Assembly (NCBI GenBank): GCA_910588825.1
Contig: CAJURF010000054.1
Coordinates: 1 to 24,640, forward strand
DNA: 24,640 nt
Origin: an uncultured Lachnospiraceae bacterium
GTDB lineage: Bacteria; Bacillota; Clostridia; Lachnospirales; Lachnospiraceae
Direction: 5' to 3'
Positions 8,348-16,346 of the stretch are shown one piece after another; the stretch's first letter is position 1, and each line of letters opens with the position of its first letter. The notes under the pieces were generated by a model, which saw nothing but the letters and a program-made list of their open reading frames with translations, ran no database searches and was not told the origin of the DNA. Both the position numbers and the translations under genes were made by a program.

Positions 8348-9535
8348 TTATTTTTTCCCGTTTTTCACAAAATCTTCATAAAGGGGAGACATAGCCCTTA
8401 GATGTTCCACAATGCCTTTCAGCTTTTCTACCACATAATCCAGTTCTTCTTTCGTGGTATCCTCTCCCAGTGTCATCCGCAGAGAACCATGGGCAATCTC
8501 ATGGGGCAGCCCGATAGCCAGCAGAACATGGGACGGGTCAAGAGAACCGGACGTACAGGCAGAACCGCTGGAAACACAAATGCCCTCCATATCCAGCATG
8601 ATTAAGAGGGATTCTCCCTCAATAAACTGCAGACTCACATTCACATTATTGGGCAGACGCTTTTCTGGGTCACCATTGAGCCGGACATAAGGAATTTCTT
8701 TCATAATCCGGTTAATCAAATGATTTCTCAGATTTCTCTCCCTTTTTGTCCTTTCTTCCATACTGTCCACAGCCCGCTTTGCCGCACAGGCATAGCCCAC
8801 AATGCCGGCCACATTCTCTGTTCCTGCCCTGCGTTTTCTCTCCTGGGCTCCTCCGTGGATAAAGGAACGTATTTTCACGCCCTTTCGGATATACAAAAAT
8901 CCCATGCCTTTCGGCCCGTTGATTTTATGGGCGCTGGAACTGAGCATATCAATACAATCGTCGTCCACCTGAATGGGAAGCTGTCCAAATGCCTGTACCG
9001 CATCGGTGTGGAACAATATGCCGTGCTTTCTGGCAATCTGCCCGATTTCCTTAATCGGCTGTATGGTTCCGATTTCATTGTTGGCGTACATCACAGAGAT
9101 GAGGATGGTCTGTGGTGTAATAGCTTTTTCCACTTCCTCCGGCCGCACAAGGCCATTTTCATCCACATCCAGATAAGTGACTTTTGCCTTTCTCATCTTC
9201 TCCAGATATTCACAGGTGTTCAGAACCGCATGGTGTTCAATCTTTGTGGTAATAATATGACTGCCTTTATCTTTATACGCTTCGAAAGCCCCCACGATTG
9301 CCCAGTTATCTGCCTCTGTGCCGCATCCTGTAAAATAGATCTCCTTCGCCTCCGCTCCCAGAATTTTTGCAATGGTCTCCCTGGAACGTGACACTGCCTC
9401 CTTGCTGGCTCCTGCCAGCTCATAGATACTGGACGGATTCCCATAGTTTTCTGAAAAATATGGCACCATGGCCTCCACAACTTCCGGTGCCACTTTCGTG
9501 GTCGCCGCATTATCCAGATAAATGATCTTGTTCAT
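8348..9535 (-). CDS. iscS: Cysteine desulfurase IscS/NifS
   Basis: PLP enzyme that removes sulfur from cysteine and carries it as a persulfide for Fe-S assembly (IscU) and tRNA thiolation (MnmA). The chosen 395-residue form begins MNKIIYLDNAATT. It has the PLP Lys204 in SSSAHKINGPKG and the persulfide Cys327 in SSGSACTSGSLDPSH, in a short loop as in the NifS/IscS group I family. The open frame extends to 9640, but the ATG ending at 9535 has GGAGG 8 bases upstream and starts at the conserved N-terminus. The longer version would overlap iscR and add a non-conserved extension. Second gene of the operon, 28 bases after iscR. Confidence 0.96.
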   Translation of the reverse strand: MNKIIYLDNAATTKVAPEVVEAMVPYFSENYGNPSSIYELAGASKEAVSRSRETIAKILGAEAKEIYFTGCGTEADNWAIVGAFEAYKDKGSHIITTKIEHHAVLNTCEYLEKMRKAKVTYLDVDENGLVRPEEVEKAITPQTILISVMYANNEIGTIQPIKEIGQIARKHGILFHTDAVQAFGQLPIQVDDDCIDMLSSSAHKINGPKGMGFLYIRKGVKIRSFIHGGAQERKRRAGTENVAGIVGYACAAKRAVDSMEERTKRERNLRNHLINRIMKEIPYVRLNGDPEKRLPNNVNVSLQFIEGESLLIMLDMEGICVSSGSACTSGSLDPSHVLLAIGLPHEIAHGSLRMTLGEDTTKEELDYVVEKLKGIVEHLRAMSPLYEDFVKNGKK

Positions 9536-9563
9536 CGCTATAACCTCCATTTTCGCCCCACGC

Positions 9564-10025
9564 CTAGTTTCCACACGGCTGAGTGCCAACTTTTCCTTTT
9601 TCTTCCCGGATTCTCCGGCTTTCCTCCACAAGCTGCTCAATCATAATCGTGTCCACAGCCTGAGTGATGCTGTCATTAATCCGTTTCCACACATAGCGTG
9701 TCACACATAAATCCGCGTCTTCACACCCCGGGCCTTCTTCTGTACCCGGACAGGTAACCGCATCCAGGTTCCCCTCCAGCGCGCGGAGCACTTCCCCCAC
9801 CGATATTTCACCTGCCGGTCTGGCCAGACGGTATCCCCCGCCTGCACCCCGGATGCTGACCACCAGCCCTGCCCTGCGCAGTTTCCCCATCAGCTGTTCC
9901 AGATAGCGGTCTGATATATTCTGCCTTTTGGCAATACTCTGAATGGAAACAGCCTCCTGACCGCTGTAAACTGCCAGGTCAATTAATGCCCTCAGCCCAT
10001 ATCTTCCCTTTGTCGATAGCTTCAT
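9564..10025 (-). CDS. iscR: Rrf2-family Fe-S cluster regulator IscR
   Basis: Fe-S-sensing repressor of the isc operon. The 153-residue protein has an N-terminal winged helix (MKLSTKGRYGLRALIDLA, recognition region about 28-50, wing RGAGGGYRLARP at 59-70) and three cluster-ligand cysteines Cys92, Cys101 and Cys107, close to the 92/98/104 pattern of E. coli IscR but with a wider first gap. It heads the iscR-iscS-iscU-mnmA-ATPase run, and a palindromic operator overlaps its predicted start site, which fits autoregulation. An alternative is a CymR-type cysteine regulator of the same family, but CymR lacks this cysteine trio. Confidence 0.92.
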   Translation of the reverse strand: MKLSTKGRYGLRALIDLAVYSGQEAVSIQSIAKRQNISDRYLEQLMGKLRRAGLVVSIRGAGGGYRLARPAGEISVGEVLRALEGNLDAVTCPGTEEGPGCEDADLCVTRYVWKRINDSITQAVDTIMIEQLVEESRRIREEKGKVGTQPCGN

Positions 10026-10052
10026 CCGTTTTCCCTGCCTTTTCAGCCCTCA

Positions 10053-10081
10053 TTAAACCCTAGCATTTTGCTCGGATATAA
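10053..10081 (-). promoter_or_regulatory. IscR-like operator at the iscR start site
   Basis: On the minus strand an imperfect palindrome has the core CCgAGCA-AAA-TGCTaGG (10059-10075) with AT-rich flanks. It resembles type 1 Rrf2/IscR boxes in symmetry and in its CCNA/TNGG edges. It lies within roughly the first 25 transcribed bases, where a bound repressor would block transcription. Confidence 0.6.
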
Positions 10082-10086
10082 CAATA

Positions 10087-10115
10087 AATGTATCACCATT
10101 CCCCAGTTCTGTCAA
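10087..10115 (-). promoter_or_regulatory. Sigma-A promoter of the iscR operon
   Basis: Minus strand: consensus -35 TTGACA (10110-10115), exact 17-base spacer, -10 TACATT (10087-10092). No terminator is seen between this promoter and 4422, so all five genes can share one transcript. Confidence 0.85.
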
Positions 10116-10172
10116 GGGAATTTCCAGAATATACTGTCAACAAAGAATATGGTAAGGAGCTGAAAAACCTTT

Positions 10173-11687
10173 ATGGGAAATGGACAACGTCTGATCCGGG
10201 GTGCGTTTATCCTCACCGCCGCCGGATTATTAACCAGATTGATAGGTTTTTTTTATAGAATATTCCTTTCTCATGCCATTGGTGCGGAAGGAATGGGAAT
10301 CTACCAGCTCATTTTTCCCCTGAACATGCTATGCTATGCACTTACCACAGCGGGCATCCAGATGGCAATCTCCCGTTTTGTCTCTGCGAAACTGGCTCTG
10401 GACGATGTGCAGGAAGCCAACAGCACTTTTCTCGTGGGAACCGTCTGCTCTTTTCTGCTGTCCTGTACAGCCGGCTGGGCTATGCACCATTATGCTCCGT
10501 TTCTGAGTGAAAAAATACTTTCCGAACCACGTACCCTGCCCATGTTAAGACTCATGGCGTACAGCATCCCCATGGGCTCCCTGCACACCTGCATCAGTGG
10601 TTACTTTTTTGCCCGGAAACAGACAGGGCTGCCTGCCGTCTCCCAGCTGCTGGAACAGGCCGCGCGGGTGATGTCCAGCTATCTGGTTTATCTGGTCATG
10701 CTGTCCAAAGGCCTCAAACCCACCCCTGTCATCGCCGCAGCCGGTATGCTGTGCGGAGAACTTGCGGCCATGGTCTTTTCACTGGCCGCCGCTGCCTGGC
10801 ATTTACAGGCTCAGAAGTTTTCCCTGGGCATCGTCCGGCACCCGGGCCGCATTTTAAAAGATATTATTCCTTTGTCCGCCCCTGTGACAGCCAACCGGGT
10901 GCTGATTACGCTGCTGAACAGTCTGGAAGCTATTTTAATCCCAGTCCGGCTGCGCATGTCCGGGTTAAATACTACACAATCTCTCAGTATTTACGGAACT
11001 TTCAGCGGTATGGCCCTGCCGCTGGTGCTGTTCCCCTCCACCATCACCAACGCCGTCTCTGTTATGCTTCTGCCCTCCGTCAGCGAGGCACAGGCCCGGG
11101 GCAATAACCGGGCTATCCAAAAAACCATAGAGACAACATTAAAATACTGCCTGATTCTAGGTATTTTCAGCACCGGCCTTTTCTTCTGTTACGGTCCCCG
11201 GCTGGGTCTGTATTTATTCCACAGCAGCGCCGCTGGGCTCTTTGTGCGCATTTTGTCCTTTATCTGCCCCTTTTTATACCTGGATGTGACACTGTCCAGC
11301 ATCCTCCAGGGCCTGGGCAAAACAGGCCTGTGTTTTATCAACAATGCCCTGGGCGTCAGCCTGCGCATACTCATGGTGCTATTCGCTGTCCCCTCTCAGG
11401 GAATCCAGGGGTATCTATGGGGACTGCTTGCCAGTGAGCTGCTCTGCGCAGCCCTGGATTTTGGTGCCCTGCACCGTTATTCCGAAATCTGCTTAGATGC
11501 CGTATCCTGGCTGTTAAAGCCTGCCGCAGCCTTAAGCATCGCACTGGGAAGCACTTTGTTTTTCTCAGCATTTTTCAGAGTTCTGAAATTCCTGCCCCCC
11601 ATTGCTGTCCTGGGCCTGGAAATGGCAGTCTGCAGTGTTTTTTACCTGGCGATTCTGGTCTGCATGGGGATTTTAAAAAAAGAATAA
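10173..11687 (+). CDS. SpoVB/MurJ-like polysaccharide flippase (MOP superfamily)
   Basis: Multi-spanning membrane protein expected to flip a lipid-linked glycan across the membrane. The 504-residue product is hydrophobic throughout (about 14 helices) and begins RLIRGAFILTAAGLLTRLIGFFYRIFLSHAIGAEGMGIYQLI (first 20: RLIRGAFILTAAGLLTRLIG), the hallmark N-terminus of the polysaccharide-synthesis/SpoVB group, with paired Arg residues in helix 1. The ATG has GTAAGGAG upstream at a long spacing of about 13 bases. It diverges from iscR, and I found no convincing promoter on its strand. SpoVB acts in spore cortex synthesis, but this family has many paralogues (MurJ, Ytg types), so the exact role is open. 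Confidence 0.85.
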   Translation: MGNGQRLIRGAFILTAAGLLTRLIGFFYRIFLSHAIGAEGMGIYQLIFPLNMLCYALTTAGIQMAISRFVSAKLALDDVQEANSTFLVGTVCSFLLSCTAGWAMHHYAPFLSEKILSEPRTLPMLRLMAYSIPMGSLHTCISGYFFARKQTGLPAVSQLLEQAARVMSSYLVYLVMLSKGLKPTPVIAAAGMLCGELAAMVFSLAAAAWHLQAQKFSLGIVRHPGRILKDIIPLSAPVTANRVLITLLNSLEAILIPVRLRMSGLNTTQSLSIYGTFSGMALPLVLFPSTITNAVSVMLLPSVSEAQARGNNRAIQKTIETTLKYCLILGIFSTGLFFCYGPRLGLYLFHSSAAGLFVRILSFICPFLYLDVTLSSILQGLGKTGLCFINNALGVSLRILMVLFAVPSQGIQGYLWGLLASELLCAALDFGALHRYSEICLDAVSWLLKPAAALSIALGSTLFFSAFFRVLKFLPPIAVLGLEMAVCSVFYLAILVCMGILKKE

Positions 11688-11698
11688 AAAATACTGAA

Positions 11699-11727
11699 TC
11701 GACAATCCGCCCAAAATGTATTATAAT
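11699..11727 (+). promoter_or_regulatory. Sigma-A promoter of the DAHP synthase gene
   Basis: -35 TCGACA (11699-11704), 17-base spacer, perfect -10 TATAAT (11722-11727). A 6-bp inverted repeat ATCCGC (11705-11710) and GCGGAT (11731-11736) brackets the -10 and is a possible operator. Confidence 0.85.
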
Positions 11728-11771
11728 AAAGCGGATAAATTTTAAGATAACCTGCGCAAAGGAGAAAAATC

Positions 11772-12803
11772 ATGGGATTTGAATTCGTTACAAAACTGCC
11801 GACACCCGCACAGATTAAAGAGCAGTATCCAATTTCTGAAAAAATCCGTAAATTAAAGGAACAAAGAGATCAGGAGATTCAAGATGTGTTCACCGGAAAA
11901 TCCCAGAAATTTCTGGCGGTCATCGGACCCTGCTCCGCAGATAATGAGGACGCTGTCTGCGATTACGTCAGCCGTCTGCGCAAAGTGCAGGATAAAATTG
12001 CAGACAAAGTATTAATCATCCCCCGGGTGTATACCAACAAGCCCAGAACCACGGGGGAAGGTTATAAAGGCATGGTACACCAGCCGGACCCCGAGAAAAA
12101 ACCGGATATGCTCACAGGCATTCTGGCCATCCGCAAGATGCATATGCGGGTCATCGAAGAAAGCGGTTTCACCTGTGCCGATGAAATGCTTTACCCGGAA
12201 AACTACCGGTATCTGTCGGATCTTCTCTCTTATGTGGCCGTAGGCGCCCGTTCTGTGGAAGACCAGCAGCACCGCCTGACAGTCAGCGGCATGGATGTAC
12301 CCGCCGGTATGAAAAACCCCACCAGCGGTGACATCAGCGTTATGTTAAACTCTGTGATAGCCGCACAGGCCAGACACAGCTTTATTTACCGTGGCTGGGA
12401 AGTCCGGACAACCGGAAACCCTCTGGCTCACACCATTTTACGGGGAGCTGTAAACAAGCACGGAGAGGCCATCCCCAACTACCATTATGAGGACATCCGG
12501 CTGCTGTTGGAAAAATATCTGGCAAAAAACCTGAAAAACCCCGCAGCTTTAGTGGATGTGAACCACTCCAATTCCAACAAACAATATGAGCAGCAGGTTC
12601 GGATTACGAAAGAGGTTCTCCACAGCCGCAGAGTCGACAGCGATATCTACAGACTGGTGAAAGGTGTTATGGTGGAAAGTTATATTGTAGAAGGAAACCA
12701 GAAAATCGGCGGCAGCCACGTATACGGGAAATCCATCACAGACGCCTGCCTGGGATGGGAGGATTCTGAGCGCCTGCTGTACACCATTGCTGAACAATGT
12801 TAA
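11772..12803 (+). CDS. aroF: 3-deoxy-7-phosphoheptulonate synthase (type I DAHP synthase)
   Basis: Condenses phosphoenolpyruvate with erythrose 4-phosphate, the entry step of the shikimate pathway. The 343-residue protein is of type I-alpha (AroF/G/H) length, with the metal ligand Cys54 in VIGPCSADNED, the substrate-binding stretch PRVYTNKPRTTGEGYKG (84-100), and the late motifs DVNHSNSNK and GSHVYGKSITDACLGWE. The ATG has AAAGGAG 7 bases upstream. It has its own promoter and stands apart from aroD and aroE further along the window. Whether it is inhibited by Phe, Tyr or Trp cannot be read from the sequence; the symbol could equally be aroG. Confidence 0.95.
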   Translation: MGFEFVTKLPTPAQIKEQYPISEKIRKLKEQRDQEIQDVFTGKSQKFLAVIGPCSADNEDAVCDYVSRLRKVQDKIADKVLIIPRVYTNKPRTTGEGYKGMVHQPDPEKKPDMLTGILAIRKMHMRVIEESGFTCADEMLYPENYRYLSDLLSYVAVGARSVEDQQHRLTVSGMDVPAGMKNPTSGDISVMLNSVIAAQARHSFIYRGWEVRTTGNPLAHTILRGAVNKHGEAIPNYHYEDIRLLLEKYLAKNLKNPAALVDVNHSNSNKQYEQQVRITKEVLHSRRVDSDIYRLVKGVMVESYIVEGNQKIGGSHVYGKSITDACLGWEDSERLLYTIAEQC

Positions 12804-12811
12804 AAAGGCAG

Positions 12812-12847
12812 AAAAAGACCCGTCCCCTATTCCCGGGGATGGGTCTT
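12812..12847 (-). terminator. Terminator overlapping the 3' end of xerD
   Basis: On the minus strand an 11-bp stem (arms 12835-12845 and 12817-12827, one G-T wobble) with a 7-base loop runs into five T residues (12812-12816). The upstream arm lies in the last codons of xerD and the stop codon is at the loop edge. The same hairpin sits 13 bases past the aroF stop and may also slow that convergent transcript, though without a T-run on that strand. Confidence 0.8.
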
Positions 12848-13711
12848 CATATATACATCTCTTATTTTACTGGTACCAAGGTTCAGATAAATCTGGGTGG
12901 TGGAAATATCAGAATGTCCCAGCATCTCCTGTACACTCTTAATATCAGCACCGTTCTGCAGCAAATGTGCCGCAAATGAATGGCGCAGTGTATGGGGCGC
13001 GATGTCTCTGGTTATCCCGGCATCTTTGGCATATCTCTTTACCATTTTCCAAAATCCCTGACGGCTCATGACCGAACCGGAACAATTGGTAAACAGATTG
13101 GATGAGCCGCTGTCCCTCACCAAATCATTTCTTGCCTCCTGCAGATACCGTTTCAACGCATTCTTAGATGCCTTGTTGATGGGAATAATCCTCTCTTTTC
13201 CATTTTCCTGGCATGTGATATATCCCATCTCCAGATTCACATCTTCCATTTGAAGATGAATCAGCTCACTCACACGCATACCCGTTGCATACAACAGTTC
13301 CAGCATAGCCCTGTCCCGAATTCCTTTGGGCGTATCCGCATCTGGCTGGGCAAGCAGCATGTCCACTTCTTCTACAGTAAGAATCTCAGGCACTTTCTTC
13401 TCTACACGGGGCGGCTTCAGCCTCTCGGCAGGATTATCCTCTATGACATGCTCCCGGAACAAATATTGATACAATGCACGAACGGATGCCACACTCCTGG
13501 ATATGGTGGATGAGGCAAAGTTTTTCTTCTCCATGTAGAGAATGTACGCATCAAGATTTGTCCGGGTAGCGTCTTTAAATGTACCTACCCCATGAGACTC
13601 CAGATAAGAAGCCAGCTTTTTCAAATCCCTTTCATAAGAGATCTCCGTGTTCTGCGACGTCTGCTTATTCCTATGTAGATAATCGATAAATTCCTGAATT
13701 GCATTTTCCAT
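12827..13711 (-). CDS. xerD: Tyrosine recombinase XerD
   Basis: Site-specific recombinase expected to resolve chromosome dimers at dif. The 294-residue protein has an N-terminal SAM-like core-binding domain (1-100) and a catalytic domain with all expected residues: Arg146 in ATGMRVSEL, Lys172, His240 and Arg243 in HTLRHSFAAHLL, His266 in LGHSDIS and the nucleophile Tyr275 in TQIYLN. The length and lack of extra domains fit XerC/XerD rather than a phage integrase, and no att site or phage gene is nearby. The neighbouring spoIIM is also found near xerD in Bacillus. XerC versus XerD is decided only by overall resemblance. Confidence 0.9.
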   Translation of the reverse strand: MENAIQEFIDYLHRNKQTSQNTEISYERDLKKLASYLESHGVGTFKDATRTNLDAYILYMEKKNFASSTISRSVASVRALYQYLFREHVIEDNPAERLKPPRVEKKVPEILTVEEVDMLLAQPDADTPKGIRDRAMLELLYATGMRVSELIHLQMEDVNLEMGYITCQENGKERIIPINKASKNALKRYLQEARNDLVRDSGSSNLFTNCSGSVMSRQGFWKMVKRYAKDAGITRDIAPHTLRHSFAAHLLQNGADIKSVQEMLGHSDISTTQIYLNLGTSKIRDVYMKTHPRE

Positions 13712-13794
13712 CTTTACGCAGTCCTATCCTTCGTAATTGTAAAAGCAATTCACCCTTCAAATATTTTCCCCAGTAATAAAAATTAATTATGTCC

Positions 13795-13823
13795 ATTATA
13801 AACTCTTTTCACCATAAAATCAA
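13795..13823 (-). promoter_or_regulatory. Sigma-A promoter of xerD
   Basis: Minus strand: -35 TTGATT (13818-13823), 17-base spacer, perfect -10 TATAAT (13795-13800). It lies just past the spoIIM stop, so xerD can be expressed independently of that sporulation gene. Confidence 0.8.
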
Positions 13824-13842
13824 ACACTTTTTCAAATACACT

Positions 13843-14415
13843 CTAAAAGAAGTGGAGTTTCTCTACAACCATTTCAATCAAAACCGGATTCAGGTAACTT
13901 TCTAAAAACATTCCCACTGCCAGAAGTGCTGCCGCCATGGCACAGAATACTCCGTATTCTCTTCGCTCCTGCGGGGTCAGCTTCTGATTTTTCCAGCATT
14001 TTACAGATATTTGAAAATTTCTCCTGTACAAAGTCAGGGAAACGGGTATATAAACAATATACTGCGGCAAAAAAAGCGCTCCTGCCAGAAACAGTCCCTC
14101 CACCCCAAACTCCAGCAAAGACACCGTCAGCACAGACCCCATCAAAAACCCCATCCAGACACTGGCCACCACGGATACGGGAAGTCCAAAGATTGACAAT
14201 CCGCACAGCATACACAGAATATAAATGCTCCCCCTGGTCTTTAATACATAGAAAAAATATTCCGGATTCGCAGGCATGCCCGGGCCGATCCTAGTGAGCA
14301 GATACAGGCCGGGAAGGCCCTTTTCCTCCAATTCCGTTTTCCACAAAATATTCGGCAGTACCACACCCAGGACAAATCCCACCACAAACAGAATTTCCAT
14401 CTGATTCTTCTTCAA
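13843..14415 (-). CDS. spoIIM: Stage II sporulation protein M (SpoIIM)
   Basis: Membrane subunit of the SpoIID-SpoIIM-SpoIIP machine that remodels septal peptidoglycan and drives engulfment during sporulation. The 190-residue protein is slightly shorter than Bacillus SpoIIM. It has about five hydrophobic segments (8-25, 66-83, 85-105, 107-128, 157-175) and the family-like stretch RGSIYILCMLCGLSIFG followed by a small-residue-rich helix. The start is TTG with AGAGGTGA 7 bases upstream; a weaker option is the ATG five codons later. It is flanked by xerD downstream and rny upstream, each with its own signals. A sigma-E promoter would be expected, but I could not identify one with confidence. Confidence 0.85.
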   Translation of the reverse strand: MKKNQMEILFVVGFVLGVVLPNILWKTELEEKGLPGLYLLTRIGPGMPANPEYFFYVLKTRGSIYILCMLCGLSIFGLPVSVVASVWMGFLMGSVLTVSLLEFGVEGLFLAGALFLPQYIVYIPVSLTLYRRNFQISVKCWKNQKLTPQERREYGVFCAMAAALLAVGMFLESYLNPVLIEMVVEKLHFF

Positions 14416-14505
14416 TGCTCAATCACCTCTTATCAATCTATGGAAATTCCGAAAGTTTAGAACCTGCCTTTTATAATTTCTGCCTGAGGCTCCTTACAGG
14501 GATAC

Positions 14506-14553
14506 AAAAAATGGTACCTGCCTGTAAACACTGGTTTACAAGCCTGTACCATT
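14506..14553 (-). terminator. Rho-independent terminator of rny
   Basis: On the minus strand a long hairpin, outer stem AATGGTAC/GTACCATT and inner stem TGTAAAC/GTTTACA around CAGT, is followed by a T-run (14506-14510). It starts about 30 bases past the rny stop codon. Confidence 0.9.
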
Positions 14554-14582
14554 ATAATTAAGCTCAATTATGTGCAGAATTA

Positions 14583-16151
14583 TCACTTAGCATAGTCTAC
14601 AACACGGCTTTCCCGTATCACATTCACCTTAATCTGACCTGGGTAATCCAACTCCGTTTCTATGGCTTTCGAAATATCCCTGGCCAGAAGAACCATATCC
14701 GCATCACTGATATGGTCCGGAAGAACCATCACACGCACTTCACGCCCCGCCTGAATGGCAAAAGATTTATCCACACCTCTAAATCCGTTTGTAATTTCCT
14801 CTAACTGCTGCAATCTGTTGGTATATGTCTCCAGAGTCTCCCTTCTCGCACCTGGCCTGGCCGCTGAAATCGCATCCGCAGCCTGTACAATACAGGCGAT
14901 TAAGGATTCCGTCTCCACATCTCCATGATGTGCCGCCACTGCGTTCACCACAACATGGGATTCTTTATACTTTTTACACAGATCCACACCGATTTGAATA
15001 TGGGAACCCTCCACCTCGTGGTCAATGGATTTTCCAATATCATGGAGCAGACCTGCACGTTTTGCCACCCGCACATCCGCGCCCACTTCTCCGGCCAGCA
15101 GTCCGGCCAGCAGAGCCACTTCAATGGAATGCTTCAGCGCATTCTGTCCATAACTGGAACGGAATTTCATACGTCCCAACAGACGAACCAGCTCCGGATG
15201 AATTCCATGTACTCCCACATCCATGGCAGCCGCTTCGCCTTCTTCCCGGATATTATACTCTACTTCCCTCTGTGCTTTTTCTACCATTTCTTCGATTCTC
15301 GCAGGATGGATACGCCCATCTACAATGAGTTTTTCCAATGCAATTCTTGCGATTTCCCTGCGGATAGGGTCAAAACCGGATAATACTACTGCTTCCGGAG
15401 TATCATCGATAATCAAATCCACACCTGTCAGAGTTTCCAGCGTACGGATGTTGCGTCCTTCTCTGCCGATAATCCGGCCCTTCATCTCATCATTTGGAAG
15501 CTGGACTACGGAAATGGTAGCTTCTGACACATGGTCCACCGCACATTTTTGAATGGCATTGACCACATATTCTTTGGATTTCTTTTCCGCATCTTCTCTG
15601 GCCCGGCTTTCCAATTCTTTGTAAAGTTTAGCAGTATCAAACTTCACATCGTCTTCAACAGTTTTCAGAAGATATTCTTTTGCCTGTTCGGAGGTTAAGC
15701 CCGAGATTCTCTCCAGCTCCTGCACTCCCCGCTCGTGTAATTCATTAATTTCACTTTCTTTTTCTTGTATATTTGTGATTCTCGCCGTACATTCTGCCTC
15801 ACGCTTCTCGACAATTTCCGCTTTTTTATCCACAGACTCTTCTTTGGACAAAACCCGCTTCTCATATTTCTGCAGCTCTGTTCTTCGCTCTTTCGTCTCT
15901 CTTTCCAATTCATTTTTTCTTTTCAGAGATTCCTCTTTCACTTCCAACAGGGCTTCCCTCTTTTTTGATTCAGCAGCCTTTAACGCCTCATCTATGATGT
16001 TTCTTGCTTTTTCCTCCGCTGTGCCAATGGTCTGGGCATCCAGCTTCTCTTTGTTGGCAACGGCTGTTCTGCAAGCAATGGGAATTGCAATAAGCAGTGC
16101 GACAGCTACAGCGACAATTACAATAACAGCAACAATTATTGCACTCGTCAC
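14583..16151 (-). CDS. rny: Ribonuclease Y
   Basis: Membrane-anchored endoribonuclease that initiates mRNA decay in Firmicutes. The 522-residue protein has an N-terminal transmembrane helix (4-26), a long charged coiled coil (about 38-200), a KH RNA-binding domain with GRIIGREGRN (225-234), and an HD domain with His370-Asp371 in LLHDIGKSID. The C-terminus ends IKVNVIRESRVVDYAK, typical of the family. The start is GTG with AAGGAGGT 6 bases upstream. A clear promoter and terminator make it a single-gene unit. Sequence features and length match the family throughout. Confidence 0.98.
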   Translation of the reverse strand: MTSAIIVAVIVIVAVAVALLIAIPIACRTAVANKEKLDAQTIGTAEEKARNIIDEALKAAESKKREALLEVKEESLKRKNELERETKERRTELQKYEKRVLSKEESVDKKAEIVEKREAECTARITNIQEKESEINELHERGVQELERISGLTSEQAKEYLLKTVEDDVKFDTAKLYKELESRAREDAEKKSKEYVVNAIQKCAVDHVSEATISVVQLPNDEMKGRIIGREGRNIRTLETLTGVDLIIDDTPEAVVLSGFDPIRREIARIALEKLIVDGRIHPARIEEMVEKAQREVEYNIREEGEAAAMDVGVHGIHPELVRLLGRMKFRSSYGQNALKHSIEVALLAGLLAGEVGADVRVAKRAGLLHDIGKSIDHEVEGSHIQIGVDLCKKYKESHVVVNAVAAHHGDVETESLIACIVQAADAISAARPGARRETLETYTNRLQQLEEITNGFRGVDKSFAIQAGREVRVMVLPDHISDADMVLLARDISKAIETELDYPGQIKVNVIRESRVVDYAK

Positions 16152-16198
16152 CGGAGCACCTCCTTATTAAATTTTCATTGTACAATCACATAGCATTA

Positions 16199-16227
16199 AT
16201 TTTAAACTGTTTTCCAATAAAAGTCAA
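16199..16227 (-). promoter_or_regulatory. Sigma-A promoter of rny
   Basis: Minus strand: -35 TTGACT (16222-16227), 17-base spacer, -10 TAAAAT (16199-16204). It diverges from the lipoprotein promoter, whose -35 starts 37 bases away. Confidence 0.8.
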
Positions 16228-16264
16228 GACAAAGAAAATAGACAGGCTGGAGCAAAACTTATAA

Positions 16265-16294
16265 TTGATAAATTACATCTATCTAGTATATAAT
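16265..16294 (+). promoter_or_regulatory. Sigma-A promoter of the lipoprotein gene
   Basis: -35 TTGATA (16265-16270), 18-base spacer, perfect -10 TATAAT (16289-16294). The predicted start falls at or near 16301, the first base of a 20-bp palindrome. Confidence 0.8.
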
Positions 16295-16300
16295 AGTAAA

Positions 16301-16320
16301 ATGTACTCCCGGGAGTACAT
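16301..16320. promoter_or_regulatory. 20-bp perfect palindrome at the lipoprotein start site
   Basis: ATGTACTCCC followed at once by its reverse complement GGGAGTACAT. It begins 6 bases after the -10 and ends 13 bases before the GGAGG ribosome binding site. It could be an operator for a dimeric repressor or a hairpin at the very 5' end of the mRNA. The regulator is not identified. Confidence 0.6.
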
Positions 16321-16346
16321 GTAAACAGAAACGGAGGAAATCAATT

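Noticed and set aside
9536..9640. Upstream extension of iscS by 35 codons
   Set aside because: It overlaps the iscR 3' end and adds non-conserved residues; the internal ATG has a GGAGG at proper spacing.
12827..13711. xerD considered as a phage or transposon integrase
   Set aside because: Length, domain make-up, adjacent spoIIM and lack of att repeats or phage genes fit the chromosomal Xer recombinase.
14416..14460. Possible sigma-E -10 (CATAGATT) upstream of spoIIM
   Set aside because: No matching -35 at the right spacing, so it was not listed despite the expected sigma-E control.
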